64,000 bases of DNA from Pascua guehoae. Its lineage: Eukaryota > Basidiomycota > Tremellomycetes > Trichosporonales > Trichosporonaceae. The stretch covers positions 123,581 through 187,580 of the forward strand of contig BCJX01000025.1 in the NCBI GenBank assembly GCA_001600415.1, read 5' to 3'. Below are positions 1-12,386 of this stretch, in pieces. The position numbers and the translations under genes are program-made. Below the pieces are notes generated by a model, which worked only from the letters and a program-made list of their open reading frames with translations, ran no database searches and was not told where the DNA came from. The stretch's first letter is position 1; each line of letters opens with the position of its first letter.

Positions 1-2013
1 ACCCAGCTTGAATCACCGCTGGCGGCCCTGCTCAAGTACCACATCATTGCGGGCCGCTACACACCCAGCGAGATTGAGGACGGCATGCTGCTCGGGAGCG
101 AGCTGCGCAACCCTGGCCTTGCCGGTGGGCGGCAGCGCGTGCGTGTCGAGGTCTCTGAACGGCGCAAGGAGCGTGTTGGCACCGACTGGGACGTTGAGGA
201 TGGCGAGATTTCATTTGGGGGCGCCATGGTACTCGGTCCCCCAATCAAGAGCGACCGGACCATCATCTACTTTGTGTCGTCGCTGCTCTCACCCCCACTC
301 GATGTGCTCCAGACGGCTGTTGCCGACTTGCAACTATCGACGTACATTGCGGCAGTATACGCAGCGGGCCTCGAGCGTGTTGTGAGGACGAGCCCTGCGA
401 CGACATACTTTATCCCCCGCAACAGTGCGTTTACCAACCTCGGCCTCGCGATGAAGTACCTCCTCCTCCCCGAGGCGCACGACGACCTCCGCCGAGTGCT
501 GCGATACCATGCGGTGCCCAAGGTCGTATACACGCCCGACATTGAGACGGGCATGACGGTGCTCACGACCAGCGAGGGCGGCAACATTGTGCTCGAGCGA
601 ACCAAGAACGGAACAATGACGCTGCGCTCACCATCCAAGTGGGACGGGCACGACTCGGGCGCGGCACTGCCGGCCAACGGCGACCTTTACCCAGCAGCCA
701 TGACACGCCACGGTGCGCTGACGGAGACGGGTGTGATCCACGTCATTGGTTCGGTCGTGATGCCCGCCGACGTCAATATCAACATTGGCATGTTGATGCG
801 TGGCTCCAAGGAGCGCACCATGACCGAGTTGATGGTCAAAGCCGGGCTCGGGTGGATACTCGAGGGGCGTGAGCCGACCGAGGCCGAGGTTGAGCGTGCC
901 GGGCTCAAGGGAGCAGTCCGCGCACGCCCTTCAGATGACGAGGTCAAGCTCGGAGTGGCCGGTGGCGGTAACGATGACGCGGGCGACGACGGCGACGACA
1001 AGGACACGGAACCCGATCCCGACCCATCCGACCGCGCGTTCCCGGCATACACTGTGCTCATGCCCACCGACAAGGCCTTTTCGCGCCTCAACCTCACGCA
1101 CTACCTGGGGGACAAGGACGCCCTCCTCTCGCTGCTCAAGCTGCATATCATCCCCTCCAACCTGAATACGCTCCCTAAAGCGAGCGAAGAGAGCCGACCA
1201 CGCAACCCGCCTGTGGACGGCGCACCCCTTGCCCTCGAGGATGCCGTGGTGTACCCCACTCTCCTGGCTGGGGAGATGCGCTTTGGCGAACTCGCATTCC
1301 GCCAGTGGGGCGAGCACTCGTTCATCGTCGGCGTGCACAATGCGCGCGGGAGCGTGCGTGGTGCACGTACCGGCGCCGCTGGGCGAGCGAGTGTGCGCTG
1401 GCGCCACGCAAAGACCAAGGGCGTGCGCTCGTCCTTTGCACCCAAGGACGGCAACAAGGACGACGGCGAGACGGAGACCACCCCGCTCTGGCGCGGGGGC
1501 ATGACCCTCGGCGGCGGCGTCGTGGTCATTGACACGGTGCTCGAGCCGTACGACCCTGGATGGTTTGAGCGGTAAGTGGAGTCGAGGTGTTGGCACACAG
1601 TACACGCGCAGGAGGTCTATTCACACAACTCGCGTCAACGGCAACGCAACAACCCCTCTCGATCCATTGTACTAACCCACAGCTGGGGCTGGCTCGCACT
1701 CACCATCACGGGCGCGACGGCCGTCCTCGTCCTCGTGGGCGTGAGCACGTGGTGGTGGTGGAGCACGACGGCGCGCGACGGCTACGAGCGCGTGTCGGCC
1801 GAAGAGGACGAGCGCGACGAGCGCGAGCAGGAAGAGGCCAACCGCCACTGGCGCCGCCAGAGCCGCAGCGGCGGCGTGAGCGGCAGTGTGGGGAGTGCGG
1901 GCGCGTTTGGCAGCGGGTTTGGCCCCGCGCTGGGCGCCGCGGCGGGCGCGGCAGCGGGTGCCGAGCGGGCAGAGCACGCAGAGAGCAATGGGCGCAGTGG
2001 GGAACAGGTGTGA
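1..2013 (+). CDS. Fasciclin (FAS1)-domain type I membrane protein, 5' end missing
   Basis: The gene is already open at base 1, so its start and signal peptide lie outside the window. Exons are 1-1571 and 1683-2013; the 111-nt intron has a GTAAGT donor and a CTAAC branch point next to the CCCACAG acceptor. The visible 633 residues begin in the tail of one FAS1 domain (LLKYHIIAGRYT). A second FAS1 domain follows (about residues 95-270, with TYFIPRNSAF and GVIHVIGSVVMP) and a third lies around residues 340-520 (YTVLMPTDKAF, LLKLHIIPSNL). The intron sits just before one membrane segment (LALTITGATAVLVLVGV), followed by a short, highly charged, glycine/alanine-rich tail. FAS1 proteins are cell-surface or vacuolar adhesion-type proteins; the layout resembles the large fungal FAS1 membrane proteins such as yeast YLR001C. 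Family assignment is firm; localisation and role are inferred. Confidence 0.9.
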
Positions 2014-2803
2014 CCGTGAGGCATAGTGGTGGTTGTTCCTCGTTCCTTGACTGCGGTAGATGTTGGCGGCCGCGGGCTGCAAACGGACCAGATGTAGATT
2101 GTTGTCGTGTAGTGTACCATGCATAGAGTGCAGTCTTATCCTGGCTGGAGCAGAGTACGGGCCGCGCTCGTGGTCGTGGTTGTGTATGGTCATGCATGGT
2201 CGTGCATGGTCGTGGTCAGCCTCGTGATCGTACCCGCGGTCGCCGTACGCATTATCGCTACGCGTCGTGGTCGTCCGCCTTGATCACGTTGGCATCATGG
2301 ACGCCTAGGCCACACACTCTCAGCACCTTGCACCCCAAGCACGTCGTATCTCCATGCCTCCTAAGCAGCCACACCTACACTCCCCAATGCGAGTCGGCGG
2401 TGGGCGCCCACAACGTCCCCAGCAAACATAAGTGTATCAGTGTCATTGCGGAACACCAAGGTTCCTGCGCCGCAGCCGACGAGTTGACACGGCACACGGC
2501 GAGTCCAACCCGACGAACCGACTCTCTCCCTCTGGATGAGATGCGCCTGCAGAATGTGGCATTCTGCCGTGCTGCAACTTGGTGCACAGGCTTGTCCTTC
2601 GCCAGACGACCTCCTGTGGCGTGTGCACACGGGAATCGTCAGTTTGCGCTTTGACAGCAGCCACGGCGGGGTGCTATGGATACATGTAAATAAAAGTACA
2701 GCACAAACCGACTCGATGATGCGCTGTGAACCCTCTGGATTCTACAATGAACTGCCCCTGGTATGGGTGTGTGTCTACGGCCTACGGCAGATGTGGGGTT
2801 CTC
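2014..2803. other. Tail-to-tail intergenic region
   Basis: This separates the 3' end of the FAS1 gene from the 3' end of the minus-strand gene that follows. An AATAAA motif on the plus strand at 2689-2694 could serve the upstream gene. It also holds short GTCGTG repeats near 2180-2215. I see no convincing coding sequence. Confidence 0.5.
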
Positions 2804-4152
2804 TTACTCTCCACCCTCACACCGCTCCTCTTCTGCACCCTCACGATCCTCCTTTCCACCCCCGCCACGCTGCTCCTCGGCACGCTCTGCCCGTGGGACG
2901 CCCGAGCCGACGTCTGGCGCCTGCGACACGACCGCGCCGCTGCTCAACTGCACGCCAGGGTCTGGTTGTGGTATGGGTGTTGTAGATGGGGACTGTGAGC
3001 CTGGCCGTGACTGTGATTGTGACCGTGATCGTGGCCGTGACTCGACGCGGCGTACTTTGGCGGGTGGTTGCGACGCCCCCCGTTCTTCGGGTTCCACCGT
3101 CCCGGGTTCTGGGGGTGCGCCGGATGCGGGTGGTGTGCGGTGGTCGTTGGCATTGCCTGGGGGCGTGTGGGGGTTTGATACTGGGCTGCTGCCGTCGTCG
3201 GCGTCGTCGTCGTCGCCATCGTCGCCATCGTCGGCGTCGCCTGCGGATGTCCGGGGGTGGCCGTCGGCGCCGTCGGCATCGCGTGCGGACGCGCCGTCTG
3301 CTGTCTGTTGGCTGTTGGCTAATGCTAGAGAACAGACACGCCACGCCCTCACTCACCTCCTTGCGTTTCCTGGGATTGACCAGCTCGGGGCCGTCGATGC
3401 GTTTTCCCGTGGCCCAGTCGTACGTTGTGACATGGGTCTTGAGCTCGCCTCGCTCCCAGGCGAGGTTTGGGTCAAACTTGCCAAACTCGCCCGGGTCGAC
3501 GGGCCGAAGCTCGCGCCTCATGAGGCGATAGTATCGCGGGTGGAAGCCACAGCAGTGAAAGTCAATGTTGCATATTGCCTGCGTCAAGGCTCGCATCTGT
3601 TCAAAGTCGGGCAGATGGCCACAGAGGTCGCGGGCGTGCTCGCTCGTCTGGGCTGCGCGGCGGAGGCGAGCTTGAGCCTGTGAGGGGAAAGGGGGTGAGC
3701 CACACCATCTGAATAGTTTTTGCACAGTGCCAGTGCAAATATAAACTCACCAGGTCGAATGCCTGCCCAACAAAGCCTGCGACCCTCTGCTTCCATTCGT
3801 CAAACGTCTGGGACGGGTTCCGGTCTCTCAACGGGATGGCGAGATACGCCCGGGCGCTGATTGTCAGCTCTTTAAAGGGGGTCTTGTTACGCCATGTAGA
3901 TTGTGCGCGGTGGCGTACAGTACATACATACATTTCATGCGCCTTGTCGCAAACAGCTAATTTGAAGCAGGTCGGGTCGACCTCTTGCCAGTCTCCACTT
4001 GCCTCTGCAGCTGCCCAGGCCTTGCTGGCCCGTTGGGCCGCACAGAGGGCCCAGGACGATTCTCGCCCGTTGGTGAAAGGAGCTGGACCATACCCGATCC
4101 GCCAGGCGGTTCGCGGGAATGTCCCTGGTGCGGATATGGTTGGTGTGGGCAT
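2804..4152 (-). CDS. Hypothetical protein, nuclear-looking, three exons
   Basis: I do not recognise this protein. Exons on the minus strand are 4152-3751, 3677-3357 and 3304-2804, joined in phase 0 at both introns (73 and 52 nt, GTGAGT donors), giving 407 residues. Residues 1-241 look folded, with several Trp/Cys/His-rich stretches (for example NIDFHCCGFHPRYYRLMRRE) and end in a basic PRKRKE cluster that could be a nuclear localisation signal. The third exon encodes an acidic run (DADDGDDGDDDD) followed by Arg/Ser and Pro/Gln-rich sequence, typical of a disordered tail. The reading frame of exon 3 was chosen because splice phase fits and the alternative frame is poly-Arg. No catalytic motif is visible. 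The start at 4152 is the first in-frame Met; an upstream exon cannot be excluded. Confidence 0.6.
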
Positions 4153-5444
4153 GATTGTTGGAGACTCTGGTTGATGTATGTTTGGGAATGGGACAAGTTG
4201 GATGTCAACAGCGTCGGGGATGATGTTGAGAACTTAAGAAGCGATTCGAGTGTTCAGTCTAGGCAGTGTAGGTTGGAGTGGTGTACGGTATATACAGTGA
4301 GCCAGCCTTACGCACCGCAAGAGAACAACAGATCAAGCACATTGGCCAGCAGCGGCGGTGCTGGCTGGTACCAACATGTGACGTAACGGGGGAGGGGGGG
4401 TACCCACAGGCAGGCTTGCACCACACACCCCTGTAAGCTGTACCCCCTGGTCGCACTTACTATAACTAGTTGCATGTTTTCGACTGCACCCATCCGAGTC
4501 CAGCACAGCCACCACAGCTACCACAGCACAGCGATACAGCGGGCTTGTCCTGTATCAGGATGCATGTGGGGCAAATGTATCAGGATGCGGTACAATCGTG
4601 CTCTACTGGGTGTTTACAGCGGTGCAGCCGCGCCGAGCTTGTTCTCGACCCTACCGCACCGTACTGTACTGTACATTACTGTGGTGCCCGGAATACGGGC
4701 GTCGAGAGTCGAGTATCAGGATGCTGTGCAGTTTCGTCTCACCTGTGTGTGCGTGTCCCACTGATTGAGTAGACCGCATGCTGTGCATCCCGCACCAGTG
4801 CCGTTCCATGCCAGGTTCCAGGTGTCAGCATGCTGTGCGTGGGTGTTCAAAGTGTCAGGATATGGATGGGGTTGAGTTTGTGACGAAACTCGACGACGAT
4901 GGGAGGCGGTACGTGCCTGCGTGCTACACGCGGCCAACCACGGCAGCAAGACGAGGGCGGTGCTGATTACTACTGTACTGTACTTGTTGGTTTCAACAAT
5001 CACCTCGCCAGAGATCGCATCAAGTGCCTCGTTTGCCAACCAACAGTACAGTACAGGAATACGGCATACCCCCTACTGTTTTTTTACAGCACAAGCACAG
5101 CGTTTTATGGCACACAGCTTTCCCCTTCTGCCCTCGAGTCGGCAGGATCAAGGCTGTTCAACCTCAAACACTGGGGCTTCAGCAGCCAAGGCAGTCCACC
5201 ATCAACCACGGCAACGGCTTCAGGTCTAGCAACGACAGCACTGCAAAGTCTCTTGAAACGATTGTGAAAAGACTGACCCCTGCGTCCAGCACAGCAAACG
5301 ACCAACAACAATCCCGTTGAGGTGGTACCCAGTAGTCTCACAGTAGGTGGGGGATGAGTTTGGGAAATGATGTCTCTTATAAAGCTAGCTCGACGTGCTC
5401 AATCGCAATGAAACACCGGCCGACACCCATTCGACTCGCAAACC
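4153..5444. other. Divergent intergenic region with short direct repeats
   Basis: This lies between the 5' ends of the minus-strand hypothetical gene and the plus-strand orphan gene, so it should carry both promoters. A TATAAA box at 5378-5383 lies 62 nt before the plus-strand start. It also holds scattered copies of TATCAGGATGC or close variants near 4552, 4577, 4713 and 4853, and several GTACTGTAC motifs. No coding sequence is convincing. Confidence 0.45.
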
Positions 5445-6961
5445 ATGCCAATCTCTCGCAGCGTAAGTGGATCTCACTGAGTGGAAAGCTCATCTTCAGT
5501 GGACCAAGTTTCTCGCCCGCTTTCGCACCGACCCTGTGGTATGGAAGCCCGACGTCGACTCGACAACGTACAATACAATCAAGCCTGTTGTCGAGTACGT
5601 CATGGACCATCTCCCAAACGGAAAGGGTGTGTCTATCAAACCGATCGACCCCTCGACTCTTGACGAGATGCTCGAGAGATTCGACATTGAACTGGGGAGC
5701 GAACAGTTCCCCGAAGAATACGCCAACCTTGGCAAGGCCGTCAACAGCAAGCTGAGGCACGAAGCCAGCCTGGGCAGCTGGATGGATATGGTTCTTGGCA
5801 ATCTCATCGGTCTCCTCCTCAGGACACGCCCGTTCAAGATCCTCGGCGGCTGGGAGACACCGGAATACGAGCCCGAGGTGCCGATTCAGTACCACAAGTC
5901 GAACAAGATGGTGACGGCCGACATTGATCGCGCAGTGACCACTCGCAGAAAGGACGATGAAGAGGTCATCCAGGTCGTCGAGTTGAAGCGGTACAAGGTC
6001 GTACCGGACGACGTCTTTAGAGCCGCCGACACCTGGGACCAGGACCGCGTCCAGGCGACACTCCGAAAGGACCCCATCTTGACAAAGGCCGGAAAACCCT
6101 CTCTCAAGTCAAACGGAGAATCAAAGTACAACTGCTCGCTTCAAGTGCACAAGGACGGCGTGTTGATCCAACGGTCCAATCACGAGGTCTCGCTTCTCAC
6201 CCTCGTTCTCGAAACATACGCCTACTGCGTCGTTGCCGGAACACCATGGGGCATTACATTCACTGGCAACTGCTTTATTTTTGTCCATGTCCCCGACGCT
6301 ACTCAATTGTGGGACAGTCGTTCTGGACCGCCACCGGACAATGTAGAGTTTTCTGTCATGCATGGCCCCAAATCAGGCCGCGCCCAGGACGACTGTTCCA
6401 TTTTGGGCGCCATCGGTGCAACTGCGCTGGGTAACATCTATCTCAAGGACGCTTTCGCCGACGACGACCACTCCATGGCGACCACAAGCGACTCGACCTC
6501 GACCTCGTACTCGACCACCTCGTCCTCGAGGATGGACTTTTTCCGCTCTGGCGGTGTATCGCCTAGCCCCCGCTCGTCCCCTCCCCGGACTTCAAACATG
6601 CCGCAGCCTTCAAACATGGCACCGCCAACCGCGTCAAATGGCCATCCCAGCTATCCCAGGCCACACCCGGTGCCTCCAGTTTCCGCTGGCTCGAGCTCGC
6701 GTTCTGGCCCCACCTCCGGGCCGGTATATGCCGCCCCTCGGCCGCAGTATCTGCCTGGTGTGAATGGCGGGTACGCACAGCCCCACCGTGCAGCAGATCA
6801 ACATCAACGCCCCACAGTGGTTGGGGACCCGTACGGGGATCGCAGGTGAGTAGGGGACGATATGTACCGAGATCGATAACATGCTGACAACCAGGCCACA
6901 CGGCACGCGCGACCCGGACACGTACCAGACGTCATTTCTCCATTACCCCGCGAGAAAATGA
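5445..6961 (+). CDS. Orphan protein with PD-(D/E)XK-like motif
   Basis: Proposed exons are 5445-5462, 5500-6845 and 6895-6961, giving 476 residues. The first intron is only 37 nt, a size matched by introns in the polymerase epsilon subunit gene of this window. The last intron has a GTGAGT donor and CAACCAG acceptor, and its exon ends in YPARK and stop. Residues 7 to about 330 look globular. Within them D147/D149 are followed by a strand-like IQVVELKRYK with E167 and K169, the spacing expected of a PD-(D/E)XK nuclease-fold active site. Residues from about 340 on are Ser/Pro-rich and disordered. A TATAAA box lies 62 nt upstream. I do not recognise the family; the nuclease-fold idea is inference from one motif. 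The 18-nt first exon is the least certain part. Confidence 0.65.
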
Positions 6962-9130
6962 GTAGACCGGCTGATCAGTGATTGTTCGTGTACCATAGAT
7001 CTTTTGTAGCTCTAGTTTGTTGTAATACACTAATTGGTTGGTGTTTGGTCTGGAGCAGGAGAGCTGTGCTGGGGCGCGTTATAAGGCTTGTGTCTGCAAG
7101 CGGCTGCTGGCGACTGGGTCGCGTATACGCCACGTGATGCCGAACGAAATCTTCAGTCCAACAGAGCCAGGTAGAGAAGCACGCCGTGTCCAGCGCGAGG
7201 CAGGTTGGAGTACTGGAGTATGCCATGTTCGAACGTGCTTGGCGCTCGGTGTGTTTACACGTTGGCTGGCCCCACTACATGCACTAGCCATGAGCCAAGC
7301 GCAGCGCAGCAATGCAGCAGCCCTCTAGTGCACAAGTGGTCGTATTTATGACATGCGCCACGCGCAATGTGCAGTCGCGTCGGCGCCCGCGCCGGATTTT
7401 GACGAGATGAATGAATTACTCAAGTCAATTGGACCAAGCTGGCTGGACTGCCGTGTTGGCGGTTTGCGGTCACCTCGTCATCATTGTGCCACACGGTCCA
7501 GTCCAGCTCGTCCAGCGCGCTCTATCACCTGGCATGATGCATGCTGGCTGGCTGGTTTGGCCGACCATGGCTGTATCTGCATCGCTGCATTCACGCACCC
7601 CAGCACTCGGGCCGGCCATTCTCGCGATAATGCAGTTGCAGGTGCTGTCATTGGACAGGCTGGGGGCTGGGGCTGGAGAGACACTTGTTCGGCAGGGCAG
7701 GCTCGGAGCTCGGAGTGTCTCGACCTTGTCTCACCTGCGTCTAAACAACGCGTAGCGCCACAGCCGCCGCATTGCCGCAATGTACCCTGCACAAAGAGTA
7801 GAGAGGATCTCTGCTAGCAGCGTATTGGGTGCGTGTTTGTGTTTAGCCTCGGGGCGGGAGGCCCTTTTAGACATAGGGTTGGGTCATTATTTTTTTTTTT
7901 CCTTGCCATCTTTCCTAATTTCCTATGTGCGTGCTGAAGCCACGTTTATTCCATTCCTTGGGGATCTCGGACATAAGCCAAGGAGCGGGGCTTGAAGCTG
8001 CAAGCCTCTGCTGCATGGAGCGTGGTATATGCACACTGTTGGTGCATGCACGACACGGTACATGCAGCATGCGCTGTACAGTAGGCAAAGCACCATCAGC
8101 CAAGCTATGCAAGCTATGCAGCCATGTGAGAGTTTTTGGTGGGATGTGTTTTGTTGATGACGGCAGAGAGGAATGGGCCTTGTCCGGTATGATCTGATCT
8201 CTTAGCAACAGATTGCGCGTCAGTCAGTCGGTCAGTCCGTCGGTCAGTCAGTCCATCCGTCAGTGCCGCCTTGAACCGCCCACATTGACAGAGCATGCTA
8301 GGAAAGCAAGGCCAGCCAAGGCACGGAAGAGCAGGGAGAGAGAGAGAATGAGGGAGAGAGCATGAGAGCCAGGCACTGTTTGCAGACTTTTTTGCTCGGT
8401 ACCAGAAATTCAACACCCCCCGCCCTACGCACTAAATAAGTTCTCGCGTGTAATTCTCCCTTGTTTCCCTGAAATCAACTCCAAGTTGGTTACCCGTTTC
8501 CCTGCCCCCGGTCGCCCCGGTCACCCCGTCCGCCCCGCAATTACAAGACCAAGCCTGGTTCACGCCGCCACGCTGGTACGCTGGCCTACCGCCTGCACTG
8601 CACTGCACTGCACTGCACTGCTGCACTGGTTCAAGACGGAGACTTGGACGACTGCGACTACCTACCACTTTACTTTCAACTTTACTTTTGCCGACCACCG
8701 CCGCTCCTTTGACAACACCCCCACACACTCACCCACCCACACCACCACACCTCATCCTTCAACTCTCTCCACCTTCTTCTACCACTCGTCGAACACTAGA
8801 CTTTTTCCAACTGGCCCTCCCCCGGCTGCGCCACCCCGCCCCCCTCCCAGATTGTCTCTACTCGCTTGCTCGTTACCGCCGCAGGCCACGCCACGCCACC
8901 CTCCCCGCCCTTTCCCCCCCTTTGGCCCGTGCCCTGCCGCTGCCCAGGCCAGGTCCCTCGCGTCATTTTGGCACACAAACGTGACCACNNNNNNNNNNNN
9001 NNNNNNNNNNNNNNNNNNNNNNNNNNNNNNNNNNNNNNNNNNNNNNNNTCCCCCTCCCCTCCTCCTTCTCACCTCCTCTCCTTCCGTTTCACCAATCGCC
9101 ACTGTTGCCATCCTCACGTAGGATCACAGC
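6962..9130. other. Long intergenic region and leader of the transporter gene
   Basis: No gene is supported here. It holds a T-rich run near 7889-7901, a GTCAGTC-type repeat at about 8219-8265, a TGCAC pentamer repeat at about 8594-8621 and, from about 8640 on, a strongly pyrimidine/CA-rich stretch that looks like a long 5' untranslated leader of the transporter gene. The assembly gap 8989-9048 falls in this leader. Confidence 0.5.
8989..9048. other. Assembly gap (60 Ns)
   Basis: Sixty consecutive N bases. They lie about 80 nt upstream of the transporter start codon, so part of its leader or promoter is unknown, and the round length suggests a scaffolding placeholder rather than a measured gap. 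Confidence 0.99.
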
Positions 9131-11548
9131 ATGAACGACCCCCGCCAACGCGCGCCGTTCCCCCACCAATCGTCGTCGCTTGATCTGCGCTCGACGTACA
9201 CCAACGCGACACCACACGGAACCCCCCAGCCACCACGCTGGACCGAGTCCACCAAGGGCGGCGCTCACCTTCTCCCCCACCACCCACACCACTCGCTCAG
9301 CAATGGCAGCGCGCGCACGGGCGGACCAGGCTTCTTCCCTCCCCAGCCCGACGCGGGCCCGTCGCGGAGCTTTGTCTCGGCGGCGCGGGGCGCGGGCCAC
9401 CTACTCGGCCTGCGTATGGAGCGCAAGCCCAGCGACACGGACATTGACCTCGACGACAGCGCGCCATTCGGCCGCCGCTCCAGTGCTGGCGGCCTTAGCC
9501 TGCCGTCGCCTTTATCGTCGCTCGGCGCCTTGCTCCCCCTCGACAGCGAGCGCATCGCACGCCTCCAGCACAGCCTCCCGTCGCCGGCGACCGTCCGCTT
9601 CCTCCTCCTCTGCACGCTGTGGTACGCCAGCAGCGCCGTATCGAGCAACACGGGCAAGGTGATTCTCAACGCCTTCCGCTTCCCCGTCACCCTCACGATT
9701 GTGCAGTTTGCATTCGTCGCAGGCCTATGCTGGGTCTGCTCGCGCCCAGAACTCGGCTGGACAGGTCGCCTCCGCACACCCACAAAGGCAATCCTCAGGC
9801 ATACCCTCCCCATGGCCGCGTTCCAGGTCGGAGGACACATTTTCTCCAGTCTGGCCATTTCCCGTGTGCCCGTGAGCACCGTGCATACCATCAAGGTGAG
9901 TCGCACGTGTGTGGCGGCGAGGGGAATGTAGCAGGGGTGGAACGGCGAGGCGCGCAATGATCGTGTCCATTTTCGGCAGGTGTACAGGCGAGCGACGGGC
10001 ACGTTTGGCGTGTTCTCCTGCGACTGAACATTCGGCGTCGGTCCAAGTCCAGAGGGACTCACATGCCACTCGGAGATGAGTTGCCCAGAGACTGTAGCGT
10101 CGTCGAAGAAGCAAGCGACCTACCCCAGAGTGCACCCATGGTGTTATCAGGCACTAGGCAGTATTCATGCCTTATCTCGACGCATGCCAGCGACGACCAA
10201 AGGTGGCGTAGAGGTCAGACGCGCTGGATCCGTGCCTTGCTTGAGTGTGGGGTCACCGACGACAAGACAGCACGAGCTCGACATGATCTCCCCAACAGGA
10301 CCAGCTCCGTGCCAGACCCACCCCCAAACCCACGCTGACCCCCAGGCCATGTCTCCTCTGTTCACGGTCGCCGCCTACGCCCTCCTCTTCCGCGTGTCGT
10401 ACTCGCCCGCGACATACTTTTCGCTCCTCCCGCTGACATTTGGTGTCATGCTCGCGGTGTCGGCAGACTTTACGCTGTCCAACTACCTCGGCCTCGTGTG
10501 TGCGTTTGGAAGCACCATTGTGTTTGTGTCGCAAAACATCTTTTTCAAAAAGGTCATGCCAACGCCTGGCTCGGCCGCCGACTCTGTCGCACACGGCCCA
10601 CGCCTCGACAAGATCAACCTGCTCTACTTTTCCAGCGGGATGGCGTTCCTCCTCATGATCCCGATCTGGATCTACAGCGACGTCCCTCGCCTGCTTGCGC
10701 TGTGGTTTTCGCCCGTCGCGGCGGCAGCATCGACGACGGCGACATCTACATCGATGACTCGTGTGATTGTCTACTTTGTCATCAATGGTACAGTCCACTT
10801 TGGCCAAAACGTGCTCGCGTTCAACATTCTCGCCAACACATCGCCCGTGACGTACAGCATTGCTTCGCTCGTCAAGCGTATCGCCGTCATTTGCCTTGCG
10901 ATTGTGTGGTTCAAGCAGAGCGTACACGGTGTGCAGGCCGTCGGCATTGGCCTCACCGCCCTCGGACTGTGGATGTACAACAATGCCAAGCGCGATGTCG
11001 ACAAGGGCGAAAAGCGTGTGCGCGCCATTGAAGCCGCGCGCGACGGCATGCTCCCGTCCAACATTAAGGAGCAGCGCATGCTCGACGGCACCTCGACTCC
11101 CGACTCTGGCGACGAGGAAAAGTACACATCATACAACCTCGCCGTCGGCCGCGACTTTAAAGCGCACGTCTCGCCAAAGCCAAACTACCCCTCGCACTTT
11201 GAGAGCACGTCGACGTCGTCGGCGCTCCCGTCTCCATTCCACATGACCAATGGCCACGCCAGCGGCCTCTCGAGCGGACTGTCGAGCAGTATTCCCAGCG
11301 CGCTCGGTAACGGTATCCCCAACTCGCTCGCCAACGGTGGCCCCATGGCCAATGGTCAGACGAGCCCACCTTACGACAACGGCAACGGCCAGGCGTACTC
11401 ATTCGCGCCACCCCCACCACCCCCAGCGCGCAAGGGCGTCCAACCCGGCCCATACCCGTCCCCGCCCGCGAGCACCGCCTCGTCCCCGCCCCTTCCCGCC
11501 ATGCAGTTCCGCGACGACATTCCCACCGTCCTCACCGCGGACGCATAG
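9131..11548 (+). CDS. Triose-phosphate/nucleotide-sugar transporter family protein (Sly41-like)
   Basis: Exons are 9131-9895 and 10346-11548, joined in phase 0 (VHTIK then AMSPLFTV), giving 655 residues. The join reproduces the well-known TPT-family motif around TIK-A-SPLFTV, so the 450-nt intron hides no coding exon. Residues 1-150 are a Ser/Pro/Gly-rich cytosolic leader. About residues 152-464 form the multi-span membrane core (FLLLCTLWYASSAVSSNTGK, NYLGLVCAFGSTIVFVSQN, then SPVTYSIASLVKRI and GLTALGLWMYNNAKR). Residues 465-655 are a low-complexity tail with a poly-proline run. Proteins of this type move phosphorylated three-carbon compounds or nucleotide sugars across ER/Golgi membranes; yeast Sly41 is the closest named type. 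The substrate cannot be told from sequence. Confidence 0.92.
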
Positions 11549-12386
11549 CGTGAGCCGGAGTGAGGCGTTTTGCAGCGTTCGCACACGCTGCACTGCAGAC
11601 ACGGACAATGGACAAACAAACACACGAGGAACACACATGGCGCGGACATTAGGCCCACAGGTGTCACCGAGGCCAGAGGCTGTAAAGGGCATACCGACTG
11701 TCGTGCACCATACACGCGACTGGACACACGTCCCGACATTGTTAGAAACCATCACCCAACAACACGACACAAACTGTACATGTCATGCCCTACCCCTTTA
11801 GATATTAATAGAACAATGCACACCATCCGGCCATGGCGCCATGTCTGAACATAATGCTGCAGGAGTATGGCTATGGGGTCGCGATGTGACGCAGTGTTGA
11901 ACACGAGGCGAGGCGGCGAGAACAGGCGAGGCGAGGCGGTGACGAATGGCTGCCCATATCTGACGACCGCCTCGCGTGGAGCGCCTGACACTACAGTATG
12001 TACTCTCTCTAGCCGCTGCATTGTTAGTCCAGTCTTGGCCCTGGTGCTCGTTGTTCGCGAGCCGTAGATAGCACCTCGACTACCTCGGCTGCATGCGACA
12101 CAAGATGACGACTCTGCCCGCCACAACCACAGCCACAGTCACAGCCTTTTGGCTAGTTACCGGCTGGAAGTTCAGTACTTGTGTTAGTGCTTGTACTTGT
12201 GCTCCAGACCTGTACTTGTGCTCCTGTGCTTGTTCTCGCGCTGCCGTGATCGTCGTGCAGCACGCCTCGGTGCAGGAAACGTCACATGCCATGAGATGCC
12301 GCTACACGGTCTACAGGCCTGCCACTTCTCTACCACTGGCCTGCCCATGCCCTCCTACCATGCTCGCTCACCCTTCCTTGCCCCTT
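11549..12386. other. Tail-to-tail intergenic region
   Basis: This lies between the 3' ends of the transporter and the minus-strand low-complexity gene. It contains short direct repeats (GAGGCGAGGCGG-type near 11907-11940, TTGTGCTCC-type near 12196-12225). No coding sequence or RNA gene is recognised. Confidence 0.45.

Noticed and set aside
8486..9183. Open frames running through the N block upstream of the transporter
   Set aside because: They are carried across unknown bases and consist of Pro/His/Thr repeats typical of a CT/CA-rich leader.
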